Shown here: positions 61,221 to 64,000 of the stretch, in pieces
How positions within the stretch are numbered: position 1 is the first letter of the stretch
Layout: every line of letters starts with the position of its first letter
Assembly (NCBI GenBank): GCA_934294885.1
Contig: CAKRAK010000006.1
Coordinates: forward strand, 1-64,000
DNA length: 64,000 nucleotides
Reading direction: 5' to 3'
From: an uncultured Lachnospiraceae bacterium
GTDB lineage: Bacteria > Bacillota > Clostridia > Lachnospirales > Lachnospiraceae
Notes under the pieces: model-generated
Databases searched by the model: none
The model's input: only the letters and a program-made list of their open reading frames with translations
What the model was told of the DNA's origin: nothing
Position numbers and translations under genes: made by a program

Positions 61221-63263
61221 TTACTTGTTTAAGTCAACCTCGATATCACCAGCGAATACCTGATCTTCCTTACCAAGAGCACCTGGGATGATTGAGAATG
61301 TATTTGAAATACCATCCTGAGCATCTCTAAATGGAATCTTAGCTACAGAAGAAAGGGAAGCTACTGCACCGTGAGTATCTCTCTTATGAAGTGGGTTAGC
61401 ACCTGGAGCGAATGGTTTACCTTTCTTACGTCCACAAGGTGTATCACCTGTGTTCTTACCATATGTTACGTTTGATGTAATTGTAAGGATAGACTGTGTA
61501 GGAATACCATTACGATATACATGCTGCTGACGAAGCTTATCCATAAATGTTGTAACGATGCTTGTAGCAATCTCATCTACACGGTCATCATTGTTACCGT
61601 ATTTAGGGAAGTCACCCTCTGTCTCGTAGCTTGTTACGATACCCTGCTCGTTACGGATAACTTTAACCTTAGCATACTTGATAGCTGATAATGAGTCAGC
61701 TACGATTGAAAGACCAGCAACACCTGTTGCGAAGTATCTCTTAACGTCTCTGTCATGTAATGCCATCTGAATTCTCTCGTATGCATATTTGTCATGCATG
61801 TAGTGAATGATGTTAAGTGCGCTAACATAAACCTTAGCTAACCAATCCATCATATCGTTGAACTTATCCATTACATCATCATAGTCAAGGTAGTCACCTT
61901 CAACCGGACGATACTTAGGTCCAACCTGAACACCTGTACACTCATCAACACCACCGTTGATAGCGTAAAGTAAACATTTAGCTAAGTTAGCACGAGCTCC
62001 GAAGAACTGCATCTCTTTACCGATAACCATTGAAGATACACAACAAGCGATACCGTAATCATCACCGTGAAGAGGTCTCATTAAGTCATCATTCTCATAC
62101 TGGATAGAAGAAGACTTGATAGACATCTTAGCACAGAACTGCTTCCAACCAAGTGGAAGTTTCTTTGCCCAAAGAACTGTCATGTTAGGCTCTGGAGCAG
62201 CACCTAAGTTGTTAAGAGTATTAACGAAACGGAATGACATCTTTGTTACTAATGTACGTCCATCAACACCCATACCACCAAGAGACTCTGTTACCCAAAC
62301 TGGGTCACCAGCGAAGATCTGGTTGTACTCTGGTGTACGTGCAAACTTAACGCAACGTAACTTCATAACGAAATGATCGATGAACTCCTGAATCTGAGAC
62401 TCTGTAAATTTACCTGCAGCTAAATCTCTCTCAGCATATACATCGAAGAATGTAGATGTACGACCAAGTGACATAGCAGCACCATTCTGCTCTTTAACAG
62501 CTCCAAGGTATCCGAAGTATGTCCACTGAATAGCTTCCTGAACGTTTGTAGCTGGCTTAGAAATATCAAATCCGTAGAATGAAGCCATCTTTGTTAACTC
62601 TTTAAGAGCTTTAATCTGCTCTGCGATCTCTTCCTTACCACGAATAACGTCATCAGTATAAACCTTACCGAAAGATTCCTTCTGTGCAACCTTATCCTCA
62701 ATTAATCTATCTGTACCATAAAGAGCAACTCTTCTGTAGTCACCAATGATACGTCCACGTCCATATGCATCAGGAAGACCTGTAACGATGTGGTTTGTAC
62801 GACATTTTCTGATTTCTGAATCGTAAACATCGAATACACCTTCGTTATGAGTTTTTCTATGCTTAGAGAAGAAGTCAACAATTTCAGGATCTACTGTATA
62901 TCCGTTATCTTCACAAGCTTTCATAGCCATACGAAGACCACCGTATACGTTCATACCTCTCTTAAATGGAGCATCTGTCTGGAAACCAACAATAGTTTCT
63001 TTTTCCTTATCAAGGTAACCTGCACCATGTGATGTTAAAGTAGAAACAACCTTAGTATCCATATCAAGAACACCGCCGGCTTCTCTTTCTTTCTTTGTTA
63101 AGTCCATAACCTCAGCCCACAAATCCTTTGTATTCTGAGTAGGTCCCTCTAAGAAACTATCATCACCTTCATATGGAGTATAGTTCTTCTGAATAAAGTC
63201 ACGTACGTCGATAAACTTCTCCCAGTTACCGCCATTGAAACCATTCCATGCTTCTGATTTCAT
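61221..63263 (-). CDS. pflB: Pyruvate formate-lyase core subunit, lacking the glycyl-radical domain
   Basis: 680 residues, against about 740-760 for usual enzymes. The start (EAWNGFNGGNWEKFIDVRDFI) and the catalytic pair Cys407-Cys408 in YGIACCVSSM are intact, as are the substrate-site motifs. The protein ends soon after SIIPGALGKEDQVF, with a short DIEVDLNK tail, just where the radical-bearing end should begin. That end is encoded separately as grcA. The enzyme turns pyruvate and CoA into acetyl-CoA and formate. A GGAGG site precedes the ATG. Its promoter is at 63387-63415. Confidence 0.95.
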   Translation of the reverse strand: MKSEAWNGFNGGNWEKFIDVRDFIQKNYTPYEGDDSFLEGPTQNTKDLWAEVMDLTKKEREAGGVLDMDTKVVSTLTSHGAGYLDKEKETIVGFQTDAPFKRGMNVYGGLRMAMKACEDNGYTVDPEIVDFFSKHRKTHNEGVFDVYDSEIRKCRTNHIVTGLPDAYGRGRIIGDYRRVALYGTDRLIEDKVAQKESFGKVYTDDVIRGKEEIAEQIKALKELTKMASFYGFDISKPATNVQEAIQWTYFGYLGAVKEQNGAAMSLGRTSTFFDVYAERDLAAGKFTESQIQEFIDHFVMKLRCVKFARTPEYNQIFAGDPVWVTESLGGMGVDGRTLVTKMSFRFVNTLNNLGAAPEPNMTVLWAKKLPLGWKQFCAKMSIKSSSIQYENDDLMRPLHGDDYGIACCVSSMVIGKEMQFFGARANLAKCLLYAINGGVDECTGVQVGPKYRPVEGDYLDYDDVMDKFNDMMDWLAKVYVSALNIIHYMHDKYAYERIQMALHDRDVKRYFATGVAGLSIVADSLSAIKYAKVKVIRNEQGIVTSYETEGDFPKYGNNDDRVDEIATSIVTTFMDKLRQQHVYRNGIPTQSILTITSNVTYGKNTGDTPCGRKKGKPFAPGANPLHKRDTHGAVASLSSVAKIPFRDAQDGISNTFSIIPGALGKEDQVFAGDIEVDLNK

Positions 63264-63386
63264 TATTAAATTCCTCCTTTAAAATAGAATATTTGTGAAA
63301 TTCATCATATGTAAGTAATCGTCCCCCCCAATGTAAAAATGTTTAAGGAAAATAATTACAAATTCCCGATGATTTCTCATAGCCTT

Positions 63387-63415
63387 ATTATAGTTTTTTA
63401 TTGTATACACGTCAA
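63387..63415 (-). promoter_or_regulatory. pflB promoter with embedded TGTATACA palindrome
   Basis: On the minus strand: -35 TTGACG (63410-63415), a 17-bp spacer, and a perfect -10 TATAAT (63387-63392). The palindrome TGTATACA (63402-63409) touches the -35 box, so it may be an operator. Confidence 0.8.
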
Positions 63416-63524
63416 CGGGAAAAGACTCTAATTTATGTATTTTTTCATGTACAAAAACATGGTATAAAAACGACAAATATCGATTAAAAGCAAGAAAAAT
63501 CAGTATTTTGAGAAAATGAAAAAT

Positions 63525-63532
63525 TGTATACA
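63525..63532. promoter_or_regulatory. Second TGTATACA site upstream of pflB
   Basis: The 11-mer ATTGTATACAC recurs here, 123 bp from the first copy in the pflB promoter. Two copies at about 12 helical turns could allow looping, but they may be chance. Confidence 0.4.
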
Positions 63533-63566
63533 CAACATGTGGGGTTTTGCGATTATAAGAAAATAT

Positions 63567-63656
63567 GATAGAATAAATAAATCGAAAATGTGGAAAGAAT
63601 TTTACGAATAGGATAGAATAAATAAATTGAAAATGTGGAAAGTATTTTGCGAAAAG
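63567..63656 (+). repeat. Two tandem 45-bp direct repeats
   Basis: Copies at 63567-63611 and 63612-63656 differ at about five positions; each begins GATAGAATAAATAAAT and contains AAAATGTGGAAAG and TTTT-CGAA. A truncated third copy (GATAGAGTATAAT) runs on to the start codon of the LRR gene. They make up that gene's immediate upstream region. Confidence 0.85.
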
Positions 63657-63667
63657 GATAGAGTATA

Positions 63668-64000
63668 ATGATATCGGAAATGGAAGCAGCTACAGTACTG
63701 GATGTCCGGGGAACCGTCATAGAGAAAAAAGAATATTTGGGAAATCGAGGGCTGGAACAGATTATCATTCCCCCTCATACAGAGCAGATACAGGCATGGG
63801 GATTTGCTCATTGCAAGAAGCTTCGAACCGTTTATATCCCAAAAACCATTTCTTATATAGAAGAAACTGCCTTTGACGGATGTGATGCATTAGAGGAAAT
63901 AATCGTATACGAACAGGATGGAAGGACAGATGGATTTTCCATGGAGTGTATAAGGACATACCCTACGGAGGGAAGATTACTTGCCTTTGGAGTTGGACAT
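63668..64000 (+). CDS. BspA-type leucine-rich repeat protein, 5' part (cut by window edge)
   Basis: 111 codons are visible with no stop. The segment GLEQIIIPPHTEQIQAWGF followed by AHCKKLRTVYIPKTISYIEE and TAFDGCDALEEIIV shows the LRR_5/BspA repeat pattern (I-IP--V--I---AF--C--L---). There is no signal peptide at this start, so the protein may be cytosolic. An AAGGA about 10 nt before the ATG is a plausible ribosome site. The rest lies beyond the right edge. Confidence 0.8.
   Translation, partial: MISEMEAATVLDVRGTVIEKKEYLGNRGLEQIIIPPHTEQIQAWGFAHCKKLRTVYIPKTISYIEETAFDGCDALEEIIVYEQDGRTDGFSMECIRTYPTEGRLLAFGVGH

Larger units (their letters stand above)
63264..63667. other. 404-bp gene-free divergent region between pflB and the LRR gene
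   Basis: It holds the pflB promoter (63387-63415) with a TGTATACA palindrome, a second TGTATACA (63525-63532), and two tandem 45-bp repeats (63567-63656). A leader of about 115 bp precedes pflB. No credible reading frame is present. Confidence 0.8.

Noticed and set aside
60682..63263. Split lyase as a simple frameshift or sequencing error
   Set aside because: The parts are separated by gaps of 52 and 31 bp, each small gene has its own strong ribosome site, and an additional distinct 71-residue gene lies between them. A single base error cannot produce this.
63279..63533. 84-codon leftward reading frame upstream of pflB
   Set aside because: It covers the pflB promoter, is rich in Phe and Ile as random AT-rich frames are, and lacks a ribosome site.

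Overview
This window is the replication-origin region of a low-GC, monoderm Firmicute, most likely a member of the Lachnospiraceae (Clostridia). The grounds are the rpmH/dnaA/dnaN/recF/gyrB/gyrA order with AT-rich DnaA-box clusters; strong AGGAGG ribosome sites; a secretin-less Tad pilus locus of the clostridial type; acyl-ACP thioesterase; oxygen-sensitive class I fumarase; pyruvate formate-lyase; and families (DUF3881, DUF4446, DUF5702, DUF6382-FHA, eukaryotic-type HisA) that I associate with this family from memory. No species is claimed.

Layout. 1-5.0 kb: a strong leftward promoter and leader (possibly of an rRNA operon beyond the left edge), tRNA-Ser(GCU), a secreted fibronectin-III-like protein, two-subunit fumarase, a HAD phosphatase and a cation/proton antiporter. 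5.0-14.1 kb, leftward: gyrA, gyrB, recF, yaaA, a small membrane-protein gene, dnaN and dnaA, in that map order. The origin appears bipartite, with DnaA boxes both between rpmH and dnaA and between dnaA and dnaN; the latter side carries a run of TAG triplets resembling a DnaA-trio unwinding element. 14.5-21.8 kb, rightward: rpmH, rnpA, yidD, yidC, jag, mnmE, mnmG, rsmG. 21.8-26.9 kb, leftward: parA and parB with three perfect parS sites nearby, DUF4446, DUF3881, tRNA-Arg(CCU), a coiled-coil membrane protein and a DEDD exonuclease with a Cys cluster. 27-35 kb: acyl-ACP thioesterase behind a duplicated leader, pyrC, argS, an orphan sensor-kinase-like protein, a D-Ala-D-Ala carboxypeptidase and trmB. 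35.4-42.1 kb: a membrane chemoreceptor, eukaryotic-type hisA, a YfhO-family protein and a hybrid histidine kinase.

42.3-51.3 kb is a ten-gene Tad/Flp pilus operon: prepilin peptidase, TadZ, TadA, TadB, an expanded TadC, one Flp pilin, a DUF5702 (TadG-like) protein, two TadE-like pseudopilins and a DUF6382-FHA protein. It lacks secretin and outer-membrane genes, as expected for a one-membrane cell. 51.4-56.4 kb: a flavodoxin-like/SCP2 fusion, dnaX, ybaB, recR and a phosphofructokinase. 56.5-59.4 kb: a small hypothetical protein and a large anchored extracellular protein.

59.5-63.3 kb, leftward, is a fermentation cluster and holds the most striking feature of the window. Pyruvate formate-lyase is split: the 680-residue core (Cys-Cys pair present) ends before the glycyl-radical region, which is encoded as a separate 79-residue GrcA-type protein. 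A second 71-residue protein between them copies only the N-terminal half of that radical protein and ends in a Cys cluster. All three have their own strong ribosome sites. The activase gene follows under an operator-like palindromic promoter, then a 2[4Fe-4S] ferredoxin. The right edge cuts a BspA-type leucine-rich-repeat gene preceded by tandem 45-bp repeats.
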